Assembly (NCBI GenBank): GCA_009760855.2
Contig: WPIO01000041.1
Location: forward strand, 1,244,001-1,308,000
From: Cristatella mucedo
Lineage: Eukaryota > Bryozoa > Phylactolaemata > Cristatellidae
DNA: 64,000 nt
Reading direction: 5' to 3'
Shown in pieces: positions 19,288-28,945 of the stretch (its first letter is position 1; each line of letters starts with the position of its first letter). Below the pieces are notes generated by a model. It was not told where the DNA came from. It did not search any database and saw only the letters and a program-made list of their open reading frames with translations. The translations under genes were made by a program, and so were the position numbers.

Positions 19288-19590
19288 CTCATCACCAGCA
19301 CCAGCAGCAGTACCAGCAGCATCAGCAGCATCAGCAGCAGCAGCAGCAGCAGCAGCAGCACTAGCACCAGCACTAGCACCAGCAGCAGCAGTAGCACAAG
19401 TACCAGCACCAGCACCAGCACTAGCAGCAGCACTAGCACCAGCACTAGCAGCACCAGCAGCAGTAGCAGTAGTAGCAGCAGCACCAGTACCAGCAGCAGC
19501 ACCAGCACTAGCACCAGCAGCAGCAGTGGTAGCAGCACCAGTACCAGCAGCAGCAGCACCGGTACCAGCAGCAGTAGCAGCAGTAGCTTC
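19288..19590 (+). repeat. (AGC/ACC)-type trinucleotide microsatellite
   Basis: About 300 bp of AGC, ACC, AGT and ACT triplets. It reads as poly-Ser/Thr on the plus strand (148 codons) and poly-Leu/Val on the minus strand (142 codons). Both frames are by-products of triplet repetition; no gene is called. Confidence 0.9.
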
Positions 19591-19599
19591 GAGAGTACT

Positions 19600-20110
19600 T
19601 TTTGTGCGAAGTTATTCCAGAACACTGGTGCTGCTCGTTCGTACCTTTACTGTAAGTGAACCATACCCTGTGTAGAATGTGCTGTCGATGCCGGACATTG
19701 TGCTACGGCCTGCGATCGAAAATGACTCATCGATATATGTGGCTAATAGATAGGTGTAGCGTGGATATGGATCAAGCTAGAAATTCCCAACCGGCAGCCA
19801 GACTGATGCCAGCAACCATCGAGCAATCCATCCTCACGGTCAGCTGTCAAGACATTTCCCGAGCGAGTACCGATAGGGCAACTGTGTACAAGCTCAATAT
19901 GGTGTGGTCAGTCAGCATGCATGAGATGTGCACTTGGCTGCTGGGGGGGGGTCTCATCAGCCCCACGGCCTGGCCTGTGTCTCAAAAGCCGTGACCTGTG
20001 ACCGCCCTTTGCACTGTTCGATTTTCCAACCGTGGCCAGTAAAGATAGCCAAGCTCTTGCCGAACCGTGACCATGCTATATCGTGAATAATACACGAATT
20101 GGTAACTGTA
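19600..20110. other. Unassigned DNA
   Basis: No recognised gene. A G9 run lies at 19,943-19,951 and a 112-codon plus frame (19,656-19,994) has no recognisable features. Confidence 0.35.
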
Positions 20111-20111
20111 G

Positions 20112-20815
20112 CATTTGTGACATGCCATCTTGACTTCTGTAACTCACTGCTTGCTGGCCTACCGGCATATGCAATCAGGTGCTTACAGCTCGTGCAAAAC
20201 TCTGCAACTAGGCATGTCTGTCGTGAGCGTCACAGTTGCCACATCACACCACTTCTCGCTGGCCTGCACTAGCTGCCAGTCAAGCAATGGATCGACTTCA
20301 AGGTTTTGTCGCTCACTTTTAGGTCACTTCATTCTTTGGCTCCAGCCTATCTCTCAGATCTACTCCCCCCACCAGGCCAAGCATCGTGCCAAGCATTGCT
20401 TTTCGGAATCCAACAGTTTACCAATACCTAGTACGATCCTCAAATCCTTTCCAGACCGTGCATTTAGCTCATATGCTCCCAAAGTCTAGAACTCACTCCC
20501 GACTTGCCTCACAACATCCCCTAACTTGACCACGTTTAAAAAGAACTTAAAAACTCACCCATTGAGAACAGCATTTAGTGGGTCCTGTGATTCGTCCTTC
20601 ATGTGCATATGCATGCTGACAATGTGCATGCTGCCACTAACCCCACTTGCATGCTGACCTTGTGCATGTCACCCCTAACCATGTTATTTATTTTGTTTGT
20701 TATCAAGAATTATTTTACTCACCATTCAATTACATTTCCCTTTGCAGCAAACGTAAAGCGCCTAGAAAGATACTGAGTTCTCTAAGGGCGCTTCATCAAG
20801 TGCATTATTATTATT
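20112..20815 (+). mobile_element. LINE A C-terminal region and 3' end
   Basis: Begins within the VTSRLDFCNSLL coding block and runs through the C-terminal blocks and 3' UTR to the ATT tail. Frame broken by a stop (TAG) near 20,270. Tail-to-tail with the minus-strand piece that follows. Confidence 0.8.
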
Positions 20816-21012
20816 AAGCCATCTAGTGAAAAGTCATTTTGGAAAAAGACGTCCGTTTTTCGTGAAGTGACTACGTGAGATATGCTGGCAGAGCCAGCGT
20901 TGAAGTTTAGGCATTCAATTCTCTGAGTAGCACTAAGTTTGCCCATAACCGGTACGTTGGATTTATCGTTAGCAACTTTAAGAACGTTTATTAACACCCA
21001 ACTGCAGATGTC
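20816..21012 (-). mobile_element. LINE A RT fragment, highly diverged
   Basis: Minus-strand frame of 71 codons with a VMGKLSATQRIE-like and GSASIS-like segment, equivalent to the post-YADD region of LINE A. Both ends are truncated. Confidence 0.6.
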
Positions 21013-21723
21013 AGCAATAAATTACGCGAGTCTCAGGATCCTTAAAGGCATTAATCGGGACAAACGATGTGATCACCGAGTCCGTGACACCAGTAGCCAA
21101 GGCTGAGGCGCCGATTTCTGCACGTAATCCACTTCAGGTGCTGTAGCCTACTGTCGGATTCCTTGCCTTCATTCCGAGCTTGTGTCGGATTCCTTGACTT
21201 TACAACTCGAAACTCACCGACGAGGCCACGAGTGAGACAATGCGCACAGCTAGCGGCCGCTCACGCATACAAAACGTATCGCAAGTCTATCGTCTAATAT
21301 ATCAGCCGCGGATGTAAAGGTGCATGCCTAGATACATAATGTACATCGTACATACATAGATACATACATCATACACCATGCCTGCATACATCGGCAGACG
21401 AGCAGTGACGGCTGCTACCACGGCTAGCGTGAGGCTAAACTATTTGCGTACAGCTAAAAGTCTCTGCCACACCATCAACCGAAGGGTGAGCCCGTGAACT
21501 CGTCGCGGAGCTGGAATTGAAGCTGTAACGAGGCTCCGAAGTGAAACGCCTCCCGCAGCCGCTCCCGCTGCAGACCAAAGGCCAGTCCCGCTCCTCTCCT
21601 CCCTCCGAAGAAGGAGAAGGCCTCGTAGGTTCGTCCGGCAGGAAGGCTCTGCTCGTCGGCATCTCCACTCGTTTTCAAGTTCCTTAAATCCTTCTAAATG
21701 GCAAAAGACTTAACGGTCGTTCC

Positions 21724-21770
21724 CTCTGGACTCAGCAGATTCGGCCCCGCCGAATCTGCTGAGTCCAGAG
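21724..21770. repeat. Perfect inverted repeat, 22-bp arms, 3-nt loop
   Basis: Arms 21,724-21,745 and 21,749-21,770 are exact reverse complements (left arm begins CTCTGGACTCAGCAG), loop CCC. Confidence 0.9.
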
Positions 21771-21794
21771 CGAGCTTTCGAATCCCTCTCAAAG

Positions 21795-21817
21795 AAAAAT
21801 GGCTTCGAGCCATTTTT
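21795..21817. repeat. Perfect inverted repeat, 10-bp arms, 3-nt loop
   Basis: AAAAATGGCT, loop TCG, AGCCATTTTT. It lies 25 bp from the larger hairpin. Confidence 0.8.
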
Positions 21818-23074
21818 CGAGAAGCCTCGATGCGACGGCGCTGAAACCGCGGCTCTAGCCATTCGTTGCGAGCGTCGCCCGCTTCGTTACGAGAGCTGGA
21901 TTGGCTGGGTAGTTCTGGCCGGACTTGGAAGCAGCACGCCGCATAACACGTGACAGCGCACCGAAGGAGCGGCGCTTCCGCGGTAGACCCACGGCTCGAG
22001 CGGACGGCACGACCGATTCGCAGAAAGCGCTCGCTTTCCGGAAAGTGTACACCTACGGTATCTGTCAGCATTCCCGTTAGCAGCCATCAGCGGCAACCCT
22101 GAGGGCTCTTCGCGGCGGCATTCACGTGACCAGCTAAAGGTCAGGGATCGGGTATCCAATAAAGACAGACCGTAAGCCGCAGACTGCTTCCGGCTAGCGC
22201 CGGGACGGACGCAACGCCGGCGGCGGAGCGCAGCGTCGGCTGGCGCCGCACTTCCTCGTTCGAATCGCCGCCGCCGCCGCCGGCTCCTGGCGGATTCGAG
22301 TCCGGTGGGCCAACGCCAGGCGAGCTCGAGCCCTCCGCCAACCGCCGGGGTGAGTGGCTGCGCCCACAGGCCGCCGCGAGAGGCTCGCGCCGCCGCCGCG
22401 GCCGACGTCAGCGGACCGCGACGTCGCTTTCCGGCAGTTGCCCCGCCCTCCGTACCGACCTGCAGTCGAGGACGAGGCTGCCGCCGTGAGCGCTAATTGC
22501 GTGCGCCGCCGCTGTCTCGAGGGACGACATCACGACGGACCAGCGGCCACGAGTTCACGGGCCCGCTTCCCGCCCCGCCCGCTTCTGGTCGGGCGGCCGC
22601 CCGCCAGCCAGACTCCGCGGCTCTGCGGCGGCTGCGCCGTCGCTCGGTTCGTCGGAGGCGCCACGCTTCGGCTCGCGCCGCCGCCTAGGTCGCTGCCGGC
22701 GAGCGGCGCCGCCGCCAGGCGCCCTGCGCTCAGCACCGCGCGCTGAGGCCGGTCGCCGCTCCGTCGGCCTTCGATGTGAGCTAGGCGTCAACCGTCGGTA
22801 GGTCGCCCGATCGCCACCGCTCTCTCACAGCCGACTCGCTGTAGCTGGCGTCCCGACGCTGCGCGTCGGTCCGTCGAGCTTCCTTCGGAGGCTCAGCGCC
22901 GCCGGAAGTAGCCAGCGATTCCTGCCGGGCAGTCGTCGAGCAGCTCGTTGGGAAGAACGCCGAATGTCCAGGATTTCGCGTCAGCCCGCGACGACCTTGA
23001 CAGCTTCGGTCGACAGCTCTCTCGTGGCCGCTTCGGTCGACAGCTGCGACTCGCGGGCGGGCGGCGGCGGCGGC

Positions 23075-24367
23075 ATGCTGCGGTCCGGCGGCCCGTGCCG
23101 GTCGATAATCGTATGTCGCTGCTGCAGCTACCGCCAGGTGACGATAGCAGCAGTGGCTGCGACCGCTGTGATGCTCACCTTCGGCCTCGCGCTGTCACTC
23201 GTCCACGCGCCGCATTCGTACGCATTCGGGCGTCGAAACCCAGGCTACACCATCGTTCGCTCAGGGCAGCGGCCGATTGCTAGCACTGCAGGGAACTTGC
23301 CGTCGCCGGCCGACTCGGTAGTGTCTCGGTCCTCGGAATCGACGACGTCTCGGCATCTCGTAAGCACGACGATGTCAGCCCCGGAGCTGCACTCCCCCAC
23401 TGGGTGCACAGTCGGGCAGTCCGTGCCCGGCAGGCCGGAATGCACCAGCTCTGCCCCGAGCTCGTCGCCGGCCGTCGTCACCGCAGCTCGGACAGCCGCT
23501 GCCTCGACGGCCTCGCCTCCTGTCGTTTACATCCGATTCTTCGATGCTCTCGCTGGACTCGGAAACAAGATGTTCCAGTACGCCAGCAGCCTCGGCCTGG
23601 CGCTGCGACACGGCTGCGACGCTCGCCTCGTCGTCGACCACCCTGGAGTCGCCTCGGTGCTGGCAAGCATGAAGCAGGCCTTCACTCTGTCCTCCCTGCC
23701 CGAGCAGACTAATACACCGTCATCGGTGGCAGAGCTCCACGAAAGTGGCTGGGGCCGCTACGACGCGAAAAAGTTCGATGACAACAAGACGTTCGCGTCG
23801 AGCGTCACCGTGCTGGGCTATCTGCAGTCGTGGAAGTACTTCCAGCCGGTTGCCGATCGCGTGCGGCAGGAGTTCGCCCTGACTCCGAGAATGGCCGCCA
23901 CCGTCGACTCTCTCTTTCGTCAAATGGGCGTGACGAGCGGCGAACTGCTCATCGGCGTCCACGTCAGGCGAGGCGACATGGTCGCACGTCCGGACCTGTA
24001 CACCGTGGCACCAGCAGAGTTCATACAAATGGCAGTGGACCACTATGTCGCCAAGTATGGGGCGTCGCATAGGCTGTCGTTTCTGGTAGCTACCAACGAC
24101 AGGCCCTGGGTGGTCAACGTCGTATCTACCTACCTGCCGAAGAACCTCACCGTTAGGCATGTGTCCTACGCACCGGAAGTGGACATGGCCCTCCTGAGCC
24201 GATGCAATCATAGCATCGTCACGGCCGGCACGTTCGGCTGGTGGTCAGCCTGGCTGGCCGGTGGTGACGTCGTTTACTACAGGGATTTCATGCGAAGTTC
24301 TTCCCACCTGTACGGTGGGTACGACCAGGCTGACTACTATCCACCCGATTGGCTCGGGCTGGCCTAG
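23075..24367 (+). CDS. FT1: GT11 family alpha-1,2-fucosyltransferase-like, Golgi type II membrane protein
   Basis: Predicted to transfer fucose from GDP-fucose to the 2-OH of a galactose in glycans, in the Golgi lumen. From the ATG at 23,075 (430 residues) it has a short basic tail, one membrane span (VTIAAVAATAVMLTFGLALS), a Ser/Thr/Pro-rich stem of about 100 residues, then the GT11 domain. Counting from the upstream in-frame ATG at 22,964, the motifs are GLGNKMFQYA at 198-207, HVRRGD (nucleotide-sugar site) at 333-338 and TFGWWSAWLAGG at about 423. N-glycosylation sites include NKT, NLT and NHS. I prefer the inner start because the GGCGGC.GCATGCTG context is kept in FT2 and gives a normal type II topology. 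The CDS has no intron and no break. Donor and acceptor sugars cannot be proven from sequence. Confidence 0.85.
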   Translation: MLRSGGPCRSIIVCRCCSYRQVTIAAVAATAVMLTFGLALSLVHAPHSYAFGRRNPGYTIVRSGQRPIASTAGNLPSPADSVVSRSSESTTSRHLVSTTMSAPELHSPTGCTVGQSVPGRPECTSSAPSSSPAVVTAARTAAASTASPPVVYIRFFDALAGLGNKMFQYASSLGLALRHGCDARLVVDHPGVASVLASMKQAFTLSSLPEQTNTPSSVAELHESGWGRYDAKKFDDNKTFASSVTVLGYLQSWKYFQPVADRVRQEFALTPRMAATVDSLFRQMGVTSGELLIGVHVRRGDMVARPDLYTVAPAEFIQMAVDHYVAKYGASHRLSFLVATNDRPWVVNVVSTYLPKNLTVRHVSYAPEVDMALLSRCNHSIVTAGTFGWWSAWLAGGDVVYYRDFMRSSSHLYGGYDQADYYPPDWLGLA

Positions 24368-24850
24368 CTGGCTTTCGCCCTCCTTGCGGGGCACTTTCAA
24401 GCCTGACAGCTTGCTGGTGCTGCTGACTATTTCTCCTCAAACGAATCTCGTTGCCGGCTGCTGGCTTCGGTAAGCCTGGGTGCTTTTTAGCAACAAGCAA
24501 CCTGTGTGACTATTTTCGAGCACATCTGCTTTTCTTCCTATGTAGACTATGAGTCTTGACAAAGTTCTTGGCTTGGTCAGTGCCGAAAGTCATCCTCAGT
24601 GATAAGAGTGTTCGTGTGCAATTCCGATCAATGGTGCAGCTAGCCGTTTGCTACTTCGAACCCTCTCTGGGCGGCATCGGAGCTCACGTCGCCCTTAGGA
24701 GTAATCTGCTAATGCGTTTCGTCGTTGCGTGCATTCAAAGATGGCTGAGAGCATTCAAAGATGGCTGAGAGCCAGAGCATTTAGTTTCGGCAATTTTTCT
24801 TAAGGTTCCGATTTATCACCCCCCCCCCCCACTTAGGATGACGATCTTTG
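24368..24850 (+). other. FT1 3' UTR/flank, duplicated downstream of FT2
   Basis: About 480 bp after the stop aligns with 37,820-38,334 in reverse complement. FT1 differs by a tandem duplication of GCATTCAAAGATGGCTGAGA (about 24,731-24,770) and by a C12 run (24,819-24,830) where FT2 has only a short C-rich string. No AATAAA was seen before the homology ends. Confidence 0.75.
24470..24545 (+). other. Predicted 76-bp intron in FT1 3' UTR
   Basis: Donor CTTCG|GTAAGC and acceptor TTTTCTTCCTATGTAG|ACT with a pyrimidine tract. The same donor and acceptor, with a diverged interior, occur in FT2 (38,160-38,232). The junction is 102 nt after the stop in both genes. Confidence 0.6.
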
Positions 24851-25078
24851 GGCCTCTGCCGGAGTTGTCCGCGGTGCATCTGCTGTCTGGCTCTGCCTCA
24901 ACTGCCTTGCGGCTCGTGAATCTCTACAGCTCAAGCCCTCGATTATGTACTGGCAGTGCAGAGCTTCGATGCCCGGCCCGAGCAGGTCGTGTATCTCCTA
25001 CTTGGCCCAACGGGCGTAGTTTTTCTTGCTGTACCAGACGAGCTGCCAAGCATGGGCGTGTATGGGCATTGGTAAATT
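24851..25078. other. Unassigned DNA
   Basis: No recognised feature. Confidence 0.3.
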
Positions 25079-25548
25079 AAATATAATTCATTTGTATAGC
25101 CCCCAAGAGAATAATAATAATAATAATAATTCACTTGATAAAGCGCCCTCAGAGAACTTGATCTCTCTCTAGGCGCTTTACATTTGCTGCAAAGTGAAAT
25201 GCAATTGAATGGTAAGTAAAATCATGCTTGAAAAACAAGCAAAATGAATAATATGGTTAGGGGTGACATGCACAGGGTCAGCATGCGAATGTGGTTAGTG
25301 GCAGCATGCACAGTGTCATCACGCATAAGCACATGAAGGACGAATCACAGGGACCCGCTAAATGCTGTCCTAAATAGGTGTGTTTTTAGGTTCCTTTTAA
25401 ATGTGGTCAGGTCGGGGGATGTTCTGACGCAGGTCGGGAGGGAGTTCCAGGCTTTGGGAGCATAGGTTCACATATGCCTCAGGGCTGAGGTCGTGGGCTC
25501 GAGCCCTGAGGCATATGTGAAGCGCCTGAATAGAGATTAAGTTCTCTT
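25079..25548. repeat. SINE1 copy split by LINE A and folded back on itself
   Basis: The SINE1 tail (minus) at 25,079-25,110 is followed by a LINE A piece (25,111-25,466). Then come 20 bp of SINE1 body in minus orientation (25,467-25,486) and a SINE1 piece in plus orientation (25,487-25,548) from box B to the tail. The last two form a hairpin with 20-bp perfect arms. A short LINE A-like patch (TGTTTAGATAAAGATAC) follows at about 25,549-25,565. Confidence 0.75.
25111..25466 (-). mobile_element. LINE A 3' end fragment
   Basis: Antisense LINE A tail (AATAAT), terminal hairpin, 3' UTR and the last codons of the RT polyprotein (region equivalent to SPDLTTFKRN). It is inserted at the tail of the SINE1. 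Confidence 0.8.
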
Positions 25549-25589
25549 GTTTAGATAAAGATACGGATAGAATTCGACGAATTGCGAAA

Positions 25590-25900
25590 AATCCAATCGG
25601 ATTAAGCAAAAGTCGACCGGAAAACGTCGGCGGCTCCGAGCTTGGATTTTGAGCGAATGCTGTAGGAAGCAGTCCTTACAATGTGCACCCCCCCCCCAAA
25701 TTTCTCGCCTTTTCACCGAGTGCGTTGCAATGGAAGTGGGCTCCGAAAGATCCGAAAGAGCCAGTACGTAAATCCGTCGGAATCCAACGCGAATCCGACG
25801 GAAATCGGTCGCCTTTGGATTGCTTATTAAAGACTAGTGCCGTTACCGTGCGCTCCTCAGTAGTTCGGGTAGCGAGATAATGCATTAATTCCCAATACGC
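25590..25900 (-). repeat. Dispersed repeat D, copy 2
   Basis: The reverse complement matches 17,300-17,570 and 34,905-35,190. It contains a C10 run (25,688-25,697) at a place where the other copies have none. Confidence 0.7.
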
Positions 25901-26839
25901 CAACTGCGAGGACACCGATATAAGCTGCAGGCAGCGCTAATGACAACGCGGTCGTAGCTTATCTACCTCGAGTGAAGGTTTCTCTGTCTGAAGGTCGCCG
26001 TTTGGCGGCGTGGAACATTCAAGTTTAATGCTGCACGGAAGGTAGACGGTTTGGCTGGCTTATGCTTTTGGTTGAGTTTTAAATTTGCTGTTTCAAATTT
26101 AGGGCTCTTTAGATCAACAGCGAATCCCGCTAATGGTCAGAGGTTTATGACTTAGCCTCACCGTGGCTGGCAAGTTTAGGGTTTTATATCTTTGACGATA
26201 AAGTGATTAGTCATGTTTCTATTTTAGGGCTATGGCAGAGTAAGTTATTGCTTCGCCGATAAGCGTAGATTGCCTGCAAGTGGTCTGGATTTTATGTTGG
26301 GCGGACGAAAGAGGGGACGGATGTCGCAAGCTATTTAACATGGCGTAAAAATTCGATTTGGCATGTTGAGAGCAGCTGCGTACCGAAGGGGGGGCAGGGG
26401 TGTTCTGTATGTGACCCGGCAGCTGGATCAGGGGGCGCCCAAATGGGCGACTGACACTAGGGTAGGGGGAGGGGGAGGACCGCTGTCTGAGTATCGTCGT
26501 CCTAGGGCGCACAATATCCTAGGAGAGCCACTGGCCGAAAGAGTCACGAGGAGCCGGCGTCTGAGGCGCTGTGTCCAGGGACGCGCGCCAAAGTTTTCGA
26601 GCAGTCGTGGGCACGGCCAGAAGGTTTCGCGGAGCGTCACCAAAACTGGGGACGGCAAGTCGGCCAGCCAGCCAACGACCAGCCGGGTTGGGCCTTCGCG
26701 ACGCAGGGAGCTGGGCAGGCACTCGAACGGCCGGAGTTTCGGGAGTCTCTCGCTAGAGGGCTCGAGAGGCGGCAGCTCTTTGGCGAACGCGGTCGCGTTC
26801 GTTCTCGCTGTTGATTGCTACCGTGTCAACCGAGAGGAC
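25901..26839. other. Unassigned DNA
   Basis: AT-richer to 26,340, GC-rich afterwards. A 210-codon frame (26,363-26,995) runs into repeat C and shows no recognisable domain. Confidence 0.35.
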
Positions 26840-27165
26840 GGGCAGTGCTGCGAACGCTTCCCCCGGGGTTTAGGGGACGAGTATCTCGGCAGAGCGGCCT
26901 TCGATGCACAGTGGGCTTTTACAGCACGCTATACGGCACGTGACTTCCGCCAGACTCATTTACAAGCTAAGGGCAGCTCTCACTCAGCTCCCTAGACTCG
27001 CCGACAAACCGACCGTGGTTATTCGAGAGACGCTGCCTACGGGTCCACGCCATGTAGACTGGCCGTGTCGTACGTCGCTCGCTAATCGCTATGCGTAGAT
27101 AAGTACATATCGTGAAGCCTCGTGCTCATGAAGCCTCGGCTAACGACCCGCAGCGCCCGAACTGC
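26840..27165 (+). repeat. Dispersed repeat C, copy 3
   Basis: Opposite orientation to copies 1 and 2; shares GCGAACGCTTCCCCCGGGG, GTCGTACGTCGCTCGCTAAT and AAGCCTCGGCTAACGACCCG. It ends about 20 bp before the next LINE A. Confidence 0.7.
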
Positions 27166-27186
27166 ATCTGCTACATCTACATAGTA

Positions 27187-28895
27187 ATCTCGTCCTGAAG
27201 CTCATATCCCAATCAAAGAAGACAACAAGTCCTCTCGACCCTATTCCCACTGTCCTGCTCTTACGTTGCATTGATCTGCTGCTGCCATGCTGAACTAACA
27301 TCATTAATATGTCATTAGCCTCAGGTCATGTCCTAGCACCATTCAAAAAAGCTGTAGTCAGACCACTTCTCAAGAAAGCGACACTGGACCAAGAGAACTT
27401 AAGCAACTACCGCCCAGTCTCCCTTCTACCATTCCTATAAAAAAGACACTAGAGCAGGTCGTGGCGGACCAGCTGAACTCATACACTGAAACTTCAAACC
27501 TTGCTAGTAAGTTCCAGTCTGGCTTTAGAGCTAATCACTTCACAGAGTCAGCATTGCTTCGGGTGTAAAACGACGTACTTAGGAATGCGGACATGGGTAG
27601 AGTGTCTCTGCTGGTTTTGCTTGATCTTTCGGCAGCTTTGATACTATTAATCACAAAGTTCCTTTAGAGCGCCTCTTATCTCGCCTGGGCATCACTGGCA
27701 CTGCTCTGCAGTGGTTCAGGTCCTATCTCAGTGGGAGACTCCAGAGTATTGACGTGAATGGACAAAGATCATCTGAGGTACCTCTGAAATATGGAGTACC
27801 TCAAGGCTCAGTGCTAGGTCCGGTTCTTTTCACGGTTTATACTCTGCCTCTTGCTGATGTGATTGCCAAGCACAATCGAGGCTTTCACTTCTATGCGGAT
27901 GACACTCAGTTGTACCTTTGCTTTGATCCCTCCCAGCCTTCGAGCACCTCAAATTCTCTAAACTCACTTGCTGCATGTATTGATGACATCCGCACATGGA
28001 TGGCAGCAAATTTGTTTAAATTGAATGATGATCAAACTAACTTACTAGTTATGGGCAAACCCAGTCTAATTCACAAATTGGAAAGGCTGGCGCTCAAAAT
28101 TGGCTCTGCCAGCATATCTCCTGCTGAATCAGCTCGAAATCTAGGTGTCATATTCCAAAGCGACCTCTCGTTAGACGACCATATCAGCTCCATAGTCAAA
28201 TCCGCCTATTTTCAGCTTCATAATATTGCTAAAATTCGGGCTTGTTTAGATAAGGATACCACGTCTAAGTTGGTCCATGCATTCGTGACATCCCGTCTCG
28301 ACTTCTGCAACTCACTGCTTACTGGCCTACCAGCATGTGCGATCAGGCGATTGCAGCTGGTGCAAAACTCTGCAGCTAGGCTTGTCTGTCGTGAGCGTCG
28401 CAGTTGCCACGTTACTCCACTTCTCGCCGACCTGCACTGGCTACTAGTCAAGCAACGGATTGACTTCAAGGTTTTGTTGCTCACTTTTAGGTCCCTTCAT
28501 TCTTTGGCTCCAGCATATCTCTCCGATATACTCTCCCATCAGGCCAAGCATCGTACCACCCGCTTTTCGGAATCCAAAAGTCTACCAATATCGCGTACAA
28601 ACCTCAAATCCTTTGAAGACCGTGCATTTAGTTCGTATGCTCCCAAAGCCTGGAACTCCTCCCGACTTGCGTCAGTATATCCCCTGACTTGACCACATTT
28701 AAAAAGAACTTTCAAACACGCCTATTAAGGATAGCACATAGTGGGTCCCTGCGGTTCGTCCTTGATATGCTTATGCGTGCCGACACTGTGCATGCTGCCA
28801 CTAACCGTGATATTCATGTTGCTTATCAAGCGCGATATTGCTCACGATTCAATCGCGTTTCCCTTTGCAGCAAAAATAAAGCGGCTGGTAAGAGA
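27187..28895 (+). mobile_element. LINE A, 5'-truncated, 3' tail cut off
   Basis: Starts at the QSKKTTSPLDPIPTVLL segment and runs through the RT to the 3' UTR. It stops within the terminal hairpin (AGAGATTGA at about 28,890), where a SINE2 head fragment begins. Disabling changes include an insertion in the A-run at about 27,438, TAA for TAC at about 27,568 and a 1-nt loss at about 27,638. Confidence 0.85.
27754..28692 (+). pseudogene. LINE A reverse transcriptase, palm to C-terminus
   Basis: An open stretch of 312 residues: motif B YGVPQGSVLGPVLF at about 13-26, motif C FYADDTQLY at about 47-55, then the conserved thumb and C-terminal blocks up to KAWNSS, where a 1-nt loss shifts the last residues. 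The fingers and motif A are upstream in other frames. Part of the element at 27,187-28,895; inactive. Confidence 0.8.
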
Positions 28896-28945
28896 TTGAT
28901 CATGAAAAGCAACCACCTTACCTAGAGTGCCATCAGGGCTCACCG
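28893..28945 (-). repeat. SINE2 head fragment
   Basis: The reverse complement reads GTGAGCCCTGATGGCACTCT, then AGGTAAGGTGGTTGCTTTTC, matching the 5' part of the SINE2 at 43,390-43,440. It is cut at the anticodon-arm region. Confidence 0.6.

Larger units (their letters stand above)
21013..23074. other. Upstream flank of FT1
   Basis: AT-rich to about 21,420, then strongly GC- and CpG-rich to the gene, as expected for a CpG-rich promoter/5' UTR, though no TATA box or initiator can be fixed. It holds two inverted repeats (21,724 and 21,795). Long overlapping frames at 22,141-22,960 have no recognisable domains. I see no second gene. Confidence 0.4.

Noticed and set aside
19213-19659. Long Ser/Thr frame (+) and Leu/Val frame (-) over the same DNA
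   Set aside because: Both come from a trinucleotide microsatellite; no flanking domain or splice context supports a gene.
22964-23074. N-terminal extension of FT1 (37 residues)
   Set aside because: Possible in frame, but the inner ATG has a context shared with FT2 and gives a usual short cytoplasmic tail.
23720-24211. 163-codon minus-strand frame inside FT1 (and its twin at 38,491-38,982)
   Set aside because: Shadow of the FT coding frame on the other strand; conserved only because the FT genes are.
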